Below are positions 55,381 to 64,000 of a stretch of DNA of 64,000 nucleotides, piece by piece (positions within the stretch are counted from its first letter, which is position 1; each line of letters starts with the position of its first letter). The notes below the pieces were generated by a model, which did no database searches, had not been told where the DNA came from, and was given only the letters and a program-made list of their open reading frames with translations. Source of the DNA: Candidatus Marispirochaeta associata. Its GTDB lineage: Bacteria > Spirochaetota > Spirochaetia > JC444 > Marispirochaetaceae. Both the position numbers and the translations under genes were made by a program. The stretch spans positions 124,001 to 188,000 of the forward strand of contig JWTM01000532.1 in NCBI GenBank assembly GCA_001749745.1, in the 5' to 3' direction.

Positions 55381-58300
55381 TCAATCTACGGTCGGGATTA
55401 CTCGGATTCCTGCTATTTATGACTCTTTTCACCGGCTGGACTGAGGGGGTCCGACCGTCGATTGAACCGGGTGTCTACGATCGTAATCTGATCCTTCGTC
55501 TCGACGACGATACCGGTCAGGAACTATTCTACCGGATTTACACAGGGGAGGCTCATAATCCTGGGGCGGCGGCTTCTCCTCCGATACTCTATCGCATACC
55601 GCTGCATCTCAGCGCCCTGGTCGGTGAGGAGCGCAGCTATCGTATCGAAACCTTTCGACTCGTCTCCGGCGCCTATGAGGCGACCGACACTTATGTTTTT
55701 ACCATCGATCGTCGCCCCCCCCACGCACCGCGCATAGATTTGGCGACCGGTGTTTACAGCGGTTCGCAGCGACTCGCTTTTCTTCCCCACGGGGATACTA
55801 TAATCTACAGCCTCGATAAAGATATCGCCGCCTCATCAGCTGAGTGGCGGGGCGAGGTCCTCGAGCTTAACCCCAGGCCGGGCGCCTATACCCTCTATGC
55901 CTATGCCGCCGACGCGGCGGGAAACACCAGCCCCCTAAAAAGCTGGGAGTTTACCGTCAACGGGAGAGGGGCTGTTGAGGAGGGCTTGACGATTCACAGT
56001 CCCGTTGCCGGGAGCTTCGCCAATCGGCAGTACCTCTATATTGAGTCCCAGGGCTACGACGAAATCCTCTACACCCTCGACGGGAGCAATCCTCAGGAGG
56101 CCGGTCTCCTTTACCGGGAGGGGCTTCTGCTTGAACAGGAGGGGGATCTTGAGCTGGCGGTGATCGGAAAACGGCGGGACGGTACTTTTTCTGGAATTGA
56201 GCGCGTAAAATTCGCGGTGAGCCCGGGAGAAACCTACTCCTCCCTGTTGGAATCCGGTTCATACCAGACCAGTCAGCGGCTAAACCTAGGCGATATACCC
56301 CTCCGCTATACCTTTGAGGAGCGACGTCCTCGTCAGGGTGATTTAGCCGCTACTTCTCCCATCAACCTCAGCGCGCCGCCCAGAGGTCTGGCCTACTATG
56401 CCCTGCGGTTCAGACCCCTCGAAAACAGTAGACTCTCCGACCGGGAGTACCGTTATTTCTATCTCTTCGATACCCGCATTCCCGGAGAGCCGCTGATTTC
56501 GATCGCCGGGGATGCCCCCTACAGCGAGCCTCCCCGGGTGGCGATCTCCGCGGCCGGTTATGCCGATATATACTATACCCTCGACGGAACCTCACCTACG
56601 GAGAGTTCCCTCCAGTATAACGGACCCTTTCAGCCGGTCTTTCCCGCGGACGAGGGCAGCCTGTTGATCAAAGCGGTAGCCTACGGAGCGAACGGCCGTA
56701 GGGGCGAAGAGAGCGGCGCACTGCTCAGTTTCGACACGAATCCTCCGGCGCCGCCCCAGATAGAGGAACGAGAGAGGGAGAACGGCCTGCTCAGTCTCCG
56801 CATTACCCCCCCCGCGGGGAGCGATGCGGTATTCGAGGTAAATCTCGAGGGTGAAGAGCCACTGGTCCCCGGTATTGATTCTCCCGTATGGTCCGGCCCG
56901 GATATAGATATCCCCTATGGCATGCAGGCCGATATCCGATTCCGTTTTGCCAGCCGCGATACTGCGGGAAATGTTTCCGATCCTGTTGAATATGCCCGTA
57001 GAATAGACAAACTTCCGCCGCCGAGACCGGTTATCGGCTATCAGGAAGGAAAAGTATTCGTGGATGCCGCGGAAAGAGTCTTCTACAAGCTGGAACGAAT
57101 CGACGGCGGAAAGCCTCGGGCCGATGAGTATCAACCCTTCACCGAGGCGATAACTCCTCCGGAAATCCCCGGCGAGATGGCTCGCTTCCGCATCAGCAGC
57201 TACGCGGAGGATCAGGAAGGGAATCGGAGCGCTACGGCGGTGAGGGAGATAAGTGTGGATCGTCGTCTCCCGAAGGTACCCTTTATCCCCGGGCTTGAGG
57301 ATCGGAGAATTTACACCGATCCAGAGAAGATAATTAGTTTTACCCCGACGGATCAGGATTTTAAGCTCGTTTACACCTTAGGACGGGATGGATTAGAACC
57401 GCCTGATCCGACCACCGAATCCCCCTCTGCAGCTGATCTCAGGATAGAGGCAGGTGCCGGAGTGGAGGAGACGCTGATCCTGAAACTTCTCCCCATTTTT
57501 CCTCAACGGGAACGGATAGGCAAGGTAAAGACCATACGTTTCGGTTTCGACCGTAAATTACCGGCACTGCCTGATCTCGTCGGTCTGCCTGCCTCGGGAA
57601 TCAGCCCGGACAGTATTGAACTGAGTCTTACAAATACCACGGAAGAGGATAGCTATTTTCTCTTGATCGGCGAGTCTGAGACGGCGGTACAGCCGCTGGA
57701 TCCCGTCGAGGAGGGGGAACTCTACACTAAGCCTGTAGAGATAAGCACCGAATCTGATACGGAAAAGAGTTTTTTTATACGCCTCGCGGCCCTCGATCCC
57801 GCAGGAAATAGAAGTTTGGATGAAAAGCTCTATACCCTCGTTATTGATCGCCGCGCACCCGTCTTACCTGAGTTACTGGGTTTTCCCGATACCGGGGTCT
57901 CCGACAAGGATATCAGTCTCCGCTTTGAGACCGATGAAGCCGTAGGGGTCGAATATCGTCTTCTCCGGACAGATAGTCTCGATCCGCCGGAAGCTATCGC
58001 ATTTAAGCCATACAGCGAGAGTCTCCTAATAAGCTCCCCATCCGATCAAATGAGTACCTATCAACTCGAGTATCGAAGCATCGATGCCGCGGGAAATATC
58101 TCTCCAGAGACGGCACGGGTCTTGCTGACTATAGATAAACGTCCTGTTCGTCAGCCAGCTAAACCATCGGTGACCTACCGGGACGACGAAGGATTTGCGA
58201 ACCTCTCCTGGGATCTCGAGAGCGGCAAGCAACTGTTCTACCGCATAGGACCGGAAAGTGAATACTCTCGCTATCGTAGCCCTATCTCGATAGCCCTGCA

Positions 58301-60461
58301 GGGTGAGAATCCGCCTCAGCTGGAGTATTACCTTCTCTCGGAGACGGGAATAGCCTCGGCTACGCACACCTTCCAACTAAGCGCCAGTGCCGGCGTGAAC
58401 GCCGCCAATCTGGTCAGCGGTGCCGAGAATGGGCGTACCTATGCCGAAGAGGTGGTTATTCAACCCGTCCTGCGCAGCACGGGGCTGATTCGGTATGAAT
58501 TCAGCACCGGAGAGAGGCTTCCAAGGGTGAGTCCATACTCACCGGTGCTGGACGATGAGATCCGATTTGCAATTCCCGAAGGTTCCAGCAAGCGCTTTCG
58601 GCTGGTCTTCGGACTTTTTGAGAGCAAAAGCAGTCAATTACCGCGCATGAGTGAGGAGCTGGAGTTTACCATCGACCGGTCTCCGCCCCCGCCGCCGCTC
58701 TTGACGGAATTAATTAATCCCGAGGCCGATTCGCCCTATAAACTGATTGAGCTCGACGGCCGCGGGAATGAGACCTTCTACTCCATAGAAACTCCGGGAG
58801 GCGAAAGCACGGAGTTCAGCCCTTACAGAACCACCCTGCGCCTGGATACCCGGGAAGAGGCCGGCGTGACCGTGCGTATCTCCGCCTACAATGTCGACCC
58901 GGTGGGTAACAGAAGCCGCACGGAGAGCTGGGCGGTCTTACTCGATCAGGATATCGTATATGTCTCTCCCTTGGGCAATGATCTCTATGAGGGTACCCGT
59001 TTGCGGCCCTACCGCAGTTTGGAGAAAGCCATAGCTACCGCCCGGCAGCTAGGTAAGGAAACCCTCTACCTGGCCGAAGGACAGTATCCAGTTCAACGGC
59101 CGGTCATACTCGATTTTCCTCTCGAGCTGAAAGGCGGACTCGATGCCGAGACCTGGCGTTCATCGGGAGTCTCGGTGATAGACACCGGGCGCTACTTCCC
59201 CGAGAGCAGGCCCATTCTCAGCCTAACGGATCGCCACCGCCTCGAGGGGCTCCGCATGGCGGATTCCGCGAGCAAGGTGGAGGTCCCGCTCTTCATTGAT
59301 AATGCCGATGTCGAATTAGTCGATGTCTCCCAGTTCGCGGGTGCTGAATTTTCACGCTTAATCGAGCAGCGCCGGGGTAGCCTGCGCATTCAAGACAGCG
59401 TGATCTCCGCCGAGACAAGCCGCGGGCTTATCTACAGTGAGAACGGGGCTCTTCTTGTCCGGAATTCCGAACTGAACCAAGCCCGATCCAGCGAAGCGAT
59501 GATTTGGCTACAGGGAGGCTCTTTACGACTGGAGCAGAGCTTCTTATCCCCGGGAGGGGGAGACCGCAGCAGCGCCGTAGAGGTGGTGAACGGTTTCACC
59601 GTGCTCCAGGGGTCCGAAATTTCCTCAGGAAGCGGAGGCCGGCAGGCAAAGGCCTTAACTCTGCGCGGCGGACAGTTGCGGGTGGAAGAGAGTCTCTTCC
59701 GCGCTGAAAGCGGGGCGCACGCTACGGTTCTGATAGACGCAAACGACGGGGAGCTCACCATTAATGACAGCAGCTTCGAACTCGCCGGCCGAAACGGTTC
59801 GGTAGGGATGCTGATACGCGACGGACGTGCAAAGATCAGTCATTCTGCTTTCATCTCCCGCAACCAGCCGGGATACATCTTCCTGCTGCAACAGCAGGGG
59901 GGAATAGTCGAGTTCGAGAATACCACCGCCGACCTCAGCGCCCGCAGCGAATCCGTGCTGGCCGATATAGAAGGGGGGCGATTGAGTCTGCTCCATAACA
60001 GCTGGCTTCTCACCTCCGCCAGAGCTCGCAGCGCCGGTTTTCAGACCCGAAACGGCGCCCAGCTCTACATTACTAACTCGATTGTAAGCAATCGCGAGGA
60101 TCCATCAGGCATCGCCCTTAGCGGGGAGGATGCCGATACCTGGAGTATCCGGAATTCGAATCTCGGCGGCTGGAGTCAGATTGCCCGTTATGGGCGGCAG
60201 AGTGCGGTAAAGGTCGAGGAGCTTGATCTGCTCGACGGCGATCCCTTCGGCGGCTGGCTGCATGCGAACATTGCGGAGTCGGCATCTGAAAGCTTCGCCG
60301 GAGAGCTCTTCCGCCTGCGGGAGGATTCAGCCTGCGTGGACGCCGGGGTTGAATCGGGAGGTGAGCTCCTGGACATTGACGGACAAAAAAGGCCCAACCC
60401 CGACCACGGGATTAGGCCCTTTCCGGATATCGGAGCCGACGAGTTCTACGCGGGGCGCTAA
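55377..60461 (+). CDS. Giant secreted chitobiase-C-like/beta-helix protein
   Basis: This 1,694-aa protein begins with a signal peptide (about 8-23). Residues about 25-1,180 hold repeated beta-sandwich units with chitobiase C-terminal-like motifs such as YTLDGSNPQEAGLLY and YYTLDGTSPTESSLQY, and repeated phrases like AGNxS and IDRRxP. From about 1,194 a DUF1565-type start (VYVSPLGNDLYEGTRLRPY) leads into a right-handed beta-helix of about 400 residues, ending in the common DIDGQKRPN...DIGADEF tail. It is probably a surface or periplasmic carbohydrate-binding or adhesive protein. I chose the ATG at 55377, which overlaps the upstream stop (ATGA). Confidence 0.85.
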   Translation: MINLRSGLLGFLLFMTLFTGWTEGVRPSIEPGVYDRNLILRLDDDTGQELFYRIYTGEAHNPGAAASPPILYRIPLHLSALVGEERSYRIETFRLVSGAYEATDTYVFTIDRRPPHAPRIDLATGVYSGSQRLAFLPHGDTIIYSLDKDIAASSAEWRGEVLELNPRPGAYTLYAYAADAAGNTSPLKSWEFTVNGRGAVEEGLTIHSPVAGSFANRQYLYIESQGYDEILYTLDGSNPQEAGLLYREGLLLEQEGDLELAVIGKRRDGTFSGIERVKFAVSPGETYSSLLESGSYQTSQRLNLGDIPLRYTFEERRPRQGDLAATSPINLSAPPRGLAYYALRFRPLENSRLSDREYRYFYLFDTRIPGEPLISIAGDAPYSEPPRVAISAAGYADIYYTLDGTSPTESSLQYNGPFQPVFPADEGSLLIKAVAYGANGRRGEESGALLSFDTNPPAPPQIEERERENGLLSLRITPPAGSDAVFEVNLEGEEPLVPGIDSPVWSGPDIDIPYGMQADIRFRFASRDTAGNVSDPVEYARRIDKLPPPRPVIGYQEGKVFVDAAERVFYKLERIDGGKPRADEYQPFTEAITPPEIPGEMARFRISSYAEDQEGNRSATAVREISVDRRLPKVPFIPGLEDRRIYTDPEKIISFTPTDQDFKLVYTLGRDGLEPPDPTTESPSAADLRIEAGAGVEETLILKLLPIFPQRERIGKVKTIRFGFDRKLPALPDLVGLPASGISPDSIELSLTNTTEEDSYFLLIGESETAVQPLDPVEEGELYTKPVEISTESDTEKSFFIRLAALDPAGNRSLDEKLYTLVIDRRAPVLPELLGFPDTGVSDKDISLRFETDEAVGVEYRLLRTDSLDPPEAIAFKPYSESLLISSPSDQMSTYQLEYRSIDAAGNISPETARVLLTIDKRPVRQPAKPSVTYRDDEGFANLSWDLESGKQLFYRIGPESEYSRYRSPISIALQGENPPQLEYYLLSETGIASATHTFQLSASAGVNAANLVSGAENGRTYAEEVVIQPVLRSTGLIRYEFSTGERLPRVSPYSPVLDDEIRFAIPEGSSKRFRLVFGLFESKSSQLPRMSEELEFTIDRSPPPPPLLTELINPEADSPYKLIELDGRGNETFYSIETPGGESTEFSPYRTTLRLDTREEAGVTVRISAYNVDPVGNRSRTESWAVLLDQDIVYVSPLGNDLYEGTRLRPYRSLEKAIATARQLGKETLYLAEGQYPVQRPVILDFPLELKGGLDAETWRSSGVSVIDTGRYFPESRPILSLTDRHRLEGLRMADSASKVEVPLFIDNADVELVDVSQFAGAEFSRLIEQRRGSLRIQDSVISAETSRGLIYSENGALLVRNSELNQARSSEAMIWLQGGSLRLEQSFLSPGGGDRSSAVEVVNGFTVLQGSEISSGSGGRQAKALTLRGGQLRVEESLFRAESGAHATVLIDANDGELTINDSSFELAGRNGSVGMLIRDGRAKISHSAFISRNQPGYIFLLQQQGGIVEFENTTADLSARSESVLADIEGGRLSLLHNSWLLTSARARSAGFQTRNGAQLYITNSIVSNREDPSGIALSGEDADTWSIRNSNLGGWSQIARYGRQSAVKVEELDLLDGDPFGGWLHANIAESASESFAGELFRLREDSACVDAGVESGGELLDIDGQKRPNPDHGIRPFPDIGADEFYAGR

Positions 60462-60473
60462 AGTAATAGTCCG

Positions 60474-61598
60474 CTACTCTAGATCCCAAGAACCGCCGCT
60501 GTTCTTCCAGATGCCGTTGGTGGCGGTTAAGGCGAAGAAGGTTCCGCTGGGACCGTCTAAAAATCCCATGACTGCCGCGGATTCGAGTTCTTTATTTTCA
60601 TAATTATTGGTATCAATGGTTGCGCTGGTTTCGCTGGTAAAACCGGTTCCCCCCAGGGGCATCTCCTGGTAGCCTGATTGAGTTCCGAGCAGCACATAGT
60701 CGTTAGTTCCGTCGTTAACCTCTCCAAAGTCATTCGGATCGGTTCCGACAGAAGAGTCGAAGACTACCCATGCTAAGCCATCCCATTCATAGACCGCTCC
60801 GGTGCCGTTCAAGGCTTCGCTGGAGGTAGCCATAAACAGTGTATCGTCGATGGCGCCGGTATAATGTAGGCTGCGCTTGAAGAGATTATCCGTTACGCCG
60901 TTAACTATGCTTGTTAAATTAGTACCGGATCCATCGTCTTGGAAACAGTCGGCAGGGGTGATAACGAAAAGGTTCGCCCCATTATGCTCAACATCCACAA
61001 TCGGATTAGTAGTTGCATTTGCGGTATCGAAGGGTGCCAGGAATTGAACTTGAGTAAAGGTTCCTGGGATCGGGAAGTCCAGTGGGTCCCCAGCAAATAA
61101 ACGATAACTGTAGCGCTTGTTTTCTTCATCCTCGGTAGTGACGGTAGCCACGTAGATGGTGCCGTTTTTGTACCAGACCTTGTAGGGGCGTCCTTGAGGT
61201 AAGGCGTAATTAGTCCAGTTCGTCCCGTCGTATTCGTAAAAGGCCGCACTGTCCCCTTCCCGATTCTCCAATATGGCGTAAAGATTTGTTGTTCCATCCG
61301 TCGCTATCTGCATCGCATAGCGCCAGCCGTCGGGTAGCGCGACCTTGCTCAGATCGCTTCCGGCGGTTATTTGGGCAGTGGTTCCACTATAGAGCTGAAG
61401 GGCGCCGAAGTAGTAGTCGCTTCCGATCTGGACCGCACTCTGGCTGGTCAGGAAGTCGGGGAGGTCGTTGTTACTGATCGGTTCCTCGATCTCGATAGAG
61501 TAGAAGATTCCCGCTCCGCCGTCGGTGCAGGCGAAGAGGAGAAGAGTCGACAGTATGAGCGCGAGGCTCTTGGATATAGTGCGCATGATAGTCCTCAT
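60474..61598 (-). CDS. Predicted lipoprotein of unknown function
   Basis: I do not recognise this 374-aa protein. A signal segment with LLLFACTDGG near residues 17-26 predicts lipid attachment at the cysteine. The mature part is rich in aromatic and small polar residues with repeated beta-strand-like phrases (YEYDGTNW, YEWDGLAW), suggesting a propeller-like fold. AGGAGG lies 6 bases before the ATG. It ends 13 bp from the converging giant gene and follows the barrel gene by 12 bp. Confidence 0.75.
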   Translation of the reverse strand: MRTIMRTISKSLALILSTLLLFACTDGGAGIFYSIEIEEPISNNDLPDFLTSQSAVQIGSDYYFGALQLYSGTTAQITAGSDLSKVALPDGWRYAMQIATDGTTNLYAILENREGDSAAFYEYDGTNWTNYALPQGRPYKVWYKNGTIYVATVTTEDEENKRYSYRLFAGDPLDFPIPGTFTQVQFLAPFDTANATTNPIVDVEHNGANLFVITPADCFQDDGSGTNLTSIVNGVTDNLFKRSLHYTGAIDDTLFMATSSEALNGTGAVYEWDGLAWVVFDSSVGTDPNDFGEVNDGTNDYVLLGTQSGYQEMPLGGTGFTSETSATIDTNNYENKELESAAVMGFLDGPSGTFFALTATNGIWKNSGGSWDLE

Positions 61599-61609
61599 TG
61601 CGTCCCTCC

Positions 61610-62251
61610 TTAGAAATGGTAGCTGGCCGAGAGGGAGATGTCGAGAAAGTTGCCGAAGCGGCTTTCACCGGCTCTTTCGTTGTCGCTGCCGTACCACATG
61701 GGTACCCACCAGTAGGTGGCGTTGAGGCCGAAGCCCCAGGAGGAGCTCATATTCCAGACGACCCCGGCTCCCGGCATCAGGGTCGGACCGTAGTAGGTCT
61801 CATCCTCGAGGCGGGAGATACAGAGTCCTCCGTGAATGAAGAGGGGAAACTCGAAGGGGTAGGCATCGAGCAGATAGTAGGTATATTTGGCGGTAATCGG
61901 AAACATCGAGAGCAGCCTGTCGGTCGGGGTGTAGGCGAACATCCCCTTAAGGCTGAATCCCAGGGACATCTGGGAGTCGATGAAGGTGGCGTACTCGAGG
62001 CTACCGGTGCCTCCCAGGCTCAAGTTGGTGTCGGCCGTAGAGAAATCCCCGGGATTTCGGTACCACATGGGAATGAATAGTCCCGCATTAATATTAAAGA
62101 TCTGATCACCGAGCTGATAGAGGGTAGGCGCATAATCCTCTTCGGGTTGCGTCTCCTGGGCGCTCAGGGGTAAGAGGCACAAGATAAGTAAAATAAGGCA
62201 TGGTAAGACTATATTTCTGCCGGTCAATGGGCACCTCGCAAGCAAGTTCAT
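61610..62251 (-). CDS. Small outer-membrane beta-barrel protein
   Basis: This protein of about 213 aa has a signal peptide (hydrophobic about 11-29, ending PLSA) and then alternating beta strands, ending in SLSASYHF, the C-terminal phenylalanine pattern of outer-membrane proteins. It looks like an OmpW/OmpA-type 8-stranded barrel of unknown role. Start at 62251 is preferred; 62293 is possible but adds a polar N-terminus. Confidence 0.7.
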   Translation of the reverse strand: MNLLARCPLTGRNIVLPCLILLILCLLPLSAQETQPEEDYAPTLYQLGDQIFNINAGLFIPMWYRNPGDFSTADTNLSLGGTGSLEYATFIDSQMSLGFSLKGMFAYTPTDRLLSMFPITAKYTYYLLDAYPFEFPLFIHGGLCISRLEDETYYGPTLMPGAGVVWNMSSSWGFGLNATYWWVPMWYGSDNERAGESRFGNFLDISLSASYHF

Positions 62252-62360
62252 GTTTGAGATTCCAATAGTATCACCGGCCAATCCTTTTTTCAATACGAGC
62301 TCTCGATTGAAAAGAGCCGTTATTAATGGTAAACCCTAGCATCAGGAACGAGGAGCCCCT

Positions 62361-63242
62361 ATGGCAGAGAAGATAGACGGAAAGAGGATCGCCGCCAAGG
62401 TTCGAGCGGGATTGACGGATCGAATTAAGACTTTAAAGGAAGAGGGAATCACTCCCGGGCTGGCTGTGGTGCTGGTGGGAGATGATCCGGCCAGTGTCTC
62501 TTATGTTACCGCAAAGGAGCGGGCCTGCGATGAGTTGGGACTCTACTCGTCGGAGAATCGGCTTCCGGCGGAGACAACGGAAGAGGATCTGCTGGCCCTG
62601 GTGGAGAAGTTGAATCGGGATCCCAAGATCCATGGAATTCTGGTCCAGCTTCCCCTGCCGAAGCATATGGACGAGCAGAAGGTTATTATGGCTATCGATC
62701 CCGATAAGGATGTGGACGGATTTCATCCGGTAAACGTAGGCAAAATGCTTCTGGGACAGGATGCCTTCCTGCCCTGTACCCCCAACGGTATCCTCAAGAT
62801 GCTGGAAGAGGAGGGGGTGGAGACCGCCGGAGCGGAAGTAGTCGTTCTCGGGCGCAGCAATATTGTAGGCAAACCGGTAGCAAATCTTCTCTTCCGCAAG
62901 GCCCAGCCGGGCAATGCTACGGTCACGATCTGCCACACCCGTACCAAGGACACAGCCGCCCACTGTCGGCGAGCGGACATCATTGTGGTCGCCGCCGGCC
63001 GACCGCAGACCCTAACCGGCGATATGGTAAAACCCGGCGCGGTTGTGATCGATGTGGGGGTTAACCGCATTCCCGATGAGACCCGCAAACGGGGATATCG
63101 CCTCGAAGGGGACGCTGACTATCAAAGTGTGAGTGAGGTGGCATCGAAGATTACCCCCGTCCCCGGCGGTGTGGGGCCGATGACGATCACCATGCTGCTC
63201 TTTAACACGGTGGCCGCCGCGGAGAAGATGCATGGAGCTTAA
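62361..63242 (+). CDS. folD: Methylenetetrahydrofolate dehydrogenase/cyclohydrolase
   Basis: This bifunctional folate enzyme makes 10-formyl-THF, which feeds the purine genes that follow. The catalytic residues Y48 and K52 (SYVTAKERACDELG), the substrate motif VQLPLPKH, and the NADP-binding GRSNIVGKPVA are present. Length 293 aa is standard. It overlaps the next gene by 11 bases. Confidence 0.97.
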   Translation: MAEKIDGKRIAAKVRAGLTDRIKTLKEEGITPGLAVVLVGDDPASVSYVTAKERACDELGLYSSENRLPAETTEEDLLALVEKLNRDPKIHGILVQLPLPKHMDEQKVIMAIDPDKDVDGFHPVNVGKMLLGQDAFLPCTPNGILKMLEEEGVETAGAEVVVLGRSNIVGKPVANLLFRKAQPGNATVTICHTRTKDTAAHCRRADIIVVAAGRPQTLTGDMVKPGAVVIDVGVNRIPDETRKRGYRLEGDADYQSVSEVASKITPVPGGVGPMTITMLLFNTVAAAEKMHGA

Positions 63243-63927
63243 CACAGTCGTTAAGAGTGAGGATCAGGTAAAACTGCGGCATGTACTGATCAGCCTGGCC
63301 GATAAACGTGGGCTGGATACGCTGGTGACGGGACTGGTCGCGGTCAATCCGGATATCAAACTCTATAGTACCGGCGGCACCTACGCTAAAATCGCCGAAA
63401 TTCTGGGTCCGGATAAAACGGCTCACAATCTAATGCGGGTTTCCGATTACACCGGTCAGCCGGAGATGCAGGGCGGCCTGGTAAAGAGTCTCGACTTCAA
63501 GATCTATTTGGGACTATTGAGTGAGAGTTTCAACCCCGACCATCAGGATGATCTCGAGCGGACGAAGGCGGTACGCTTCGACGCAACCATCGTAAACCTC
63601 TATCCCTTCGAACAGACCGTTGCCGATCCGTCGGTGAGTCCGGAAAAGGCCCGGGCCAACATCGATATCGGCGGGCCGTGTATGCTCAGGGCCTCGGCCA
63701 AGAATTACCTTCGTGTAGCGGTGTTGTGCGACCCGGATGACTACCCGGCATTTCTGGAGACGCTGCGGCGCACCAAAGGCGCCACCAGTCTGCAGCAGCG
63801 TTTCGAGCTGTCCAGGAAGGCCTTCCGCTATTCCGCCGGCTACGATGCCGCCATTGCTGCCTATCTGGAATCCCTCGATGGGGATATCGCCTATTCGACC
63901 TACACGATTGCGGAGCGGGAGGCCTAG
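63232..63927 (+). CDS. purH: IMP cyclohydrolase (N-terminal PurH domain as a separate protein)
   Basis: This 231-aa protein contains only the MGS-like IMP cyclohydrolase domain (ALISLADKRG-type start, LYSTGGT, NLYPFEQTV, NIDIGGPCMLRASAKN), ending where the formyltransferase domain would begin in the usual bifunctional PurH. It closes the last step of IMP synthesis. The next gene starts 2 bp later and appears to encode the other half. Confidence 0.9.
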   Translation: MELNTVVKSEDQVKLRHVLISLADKRGLDTLVTGLVAVNPDIKLYSTGGTYAKIAEILGPDKTAHNLMRVSDYTGQPEMQGGLVKSLDFKIYLGLLSESFNPDHQDDLERTKAVRFDATIVNLYPFEQTVADPSVSPEKARANIDIGGPCMLRASAKNYLRVAVLCDPDDYPAFLETLRRTKGATSLQQRFELSRKAFRYSAGYDAAIAAYLESLDGDIAYSTYTIAEREA

Positions 63928-63928
63928 G

Positions 63929-64000
63929 ATGCAAGCCGATAGACAACAGTACCGCAGAATGCTGGCCGAGGATTTTCCCCGCCGGCTGGAGCTCTCTTTT
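63929..64000 (+). CDS. Start of AICAR formyltransferase-like gene (cut by window end)
   Basis: An ATG two bases after the cyclohydrolase stop, behind GGGAGG, opens a frame for the last 24 codons: MQADRQQYRRMLAEDFP continuing to LELSF. This resembles the N-terminus of stand-alone AICAR transformylase proteins, as expected for a split purH. Only the first codons are visible. Confidence 0.65.
   Translation, partial: MQADRQQYRRMLAEDFPRRLELSF

Noticed and set aside
60380-60425. GGCC-containing inverted repeat at the end of the giant gene as a terminator
   Set aside because: It lies within the conserved C-terminal coding segment, pairs imperfectly with a bulge, and lacks a T run in a useful place.
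63232-63927. purH as a truncated pseudogene
   Set aside because: The domain ends at its natural border and a new gene with its own ribosome site starts two bases later.

Overview
The window is chromosomal DNA of moderately high GC content from a spirochaete-like bacterium (Spirochaetota, probably near Spirochaeta/Sediminispirochaeta/Treponema). The main reasons are a V-type rather than F-type ATPase operon with a DUF2764 gene in it, a uvrA followed directly by an LptD-like barrel gene, many secreted TPR proteins, and relaxed lipoboxes. No 16S rRNA or other definitive marker is present, so genus cannot be named.

Bases 1 to about 16,650 are an accessory defence and mobile island. From left to right it holds a type I restriction-modification set (hsdR, cut by the window edge, then hsdM and hsdS), a membrane-anchored unknown, a McrB/McrC pair followed by a large ankyrin-repeat protein, and a small DUF4258-type protein overlapping a radical SAM enzyme whose sequence matches viperin (producer of antiviral ddhNTP nucleotides). 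A convergent HExxH membrane protein follows. A mobile-element core (RepA-like ATPase, two small genes including an excisionase-type HTH, an unknown 266-aa protein and a tyrosine integrase) ends at a tRNA-Gly(TCC), the likely integration site. A striking array of 9-bp-spaced GTAC boxes with inverted repeats lies at 12,956-13,089.

Bases 16,700-31,400 are core genome: tRNA-Gly, a possible 20-aa hydrophobic peptide, a NatAB-like ABC transporter, a zinc-ribbon protein, murI, rsgA, several small unknown proteins, then the V-ATPase operon (E, DUF2764, A, B, D, I, K) closed by a strong terminator. After this come ispG and a secreted TPR protein. The K subunit carries the residues that bind Na+ in the Enterococcus ring.

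An apparently complete insertion sequence (31,416-32,654), with imperfect terminal inverted repeats and a 9-bp target repeat, sits on the stop codon of the TPR gene, upstream of uvrA. Bases 32,700-45,450 are a dense run: uvrA, an LptD-like protein, phoH, a 7TM-HD c-di-AMP phosphodiesterase-like gene, ybeY, a CorC-like gene and a TPR protein.

Bases 45,460-55,400 carry a glycolytic operon from a clear promoter (gapA, pgk, tpiA, secG). Next are a flavodoxin-like protein, a parvulin-type chaperone, nusB, a TPR protein, map, an HtrA-like lipoprotein protease and a phosphoribosyltransferase. Bases 55,377-64,000 hold a 1,694-aa secreted chitobiase-C-like/beta-helix protein, a reverse-strand lipoprotein and outer-membrane barrel pair, folD, and a purH split into two adjacent genes (the second cut by the window end).
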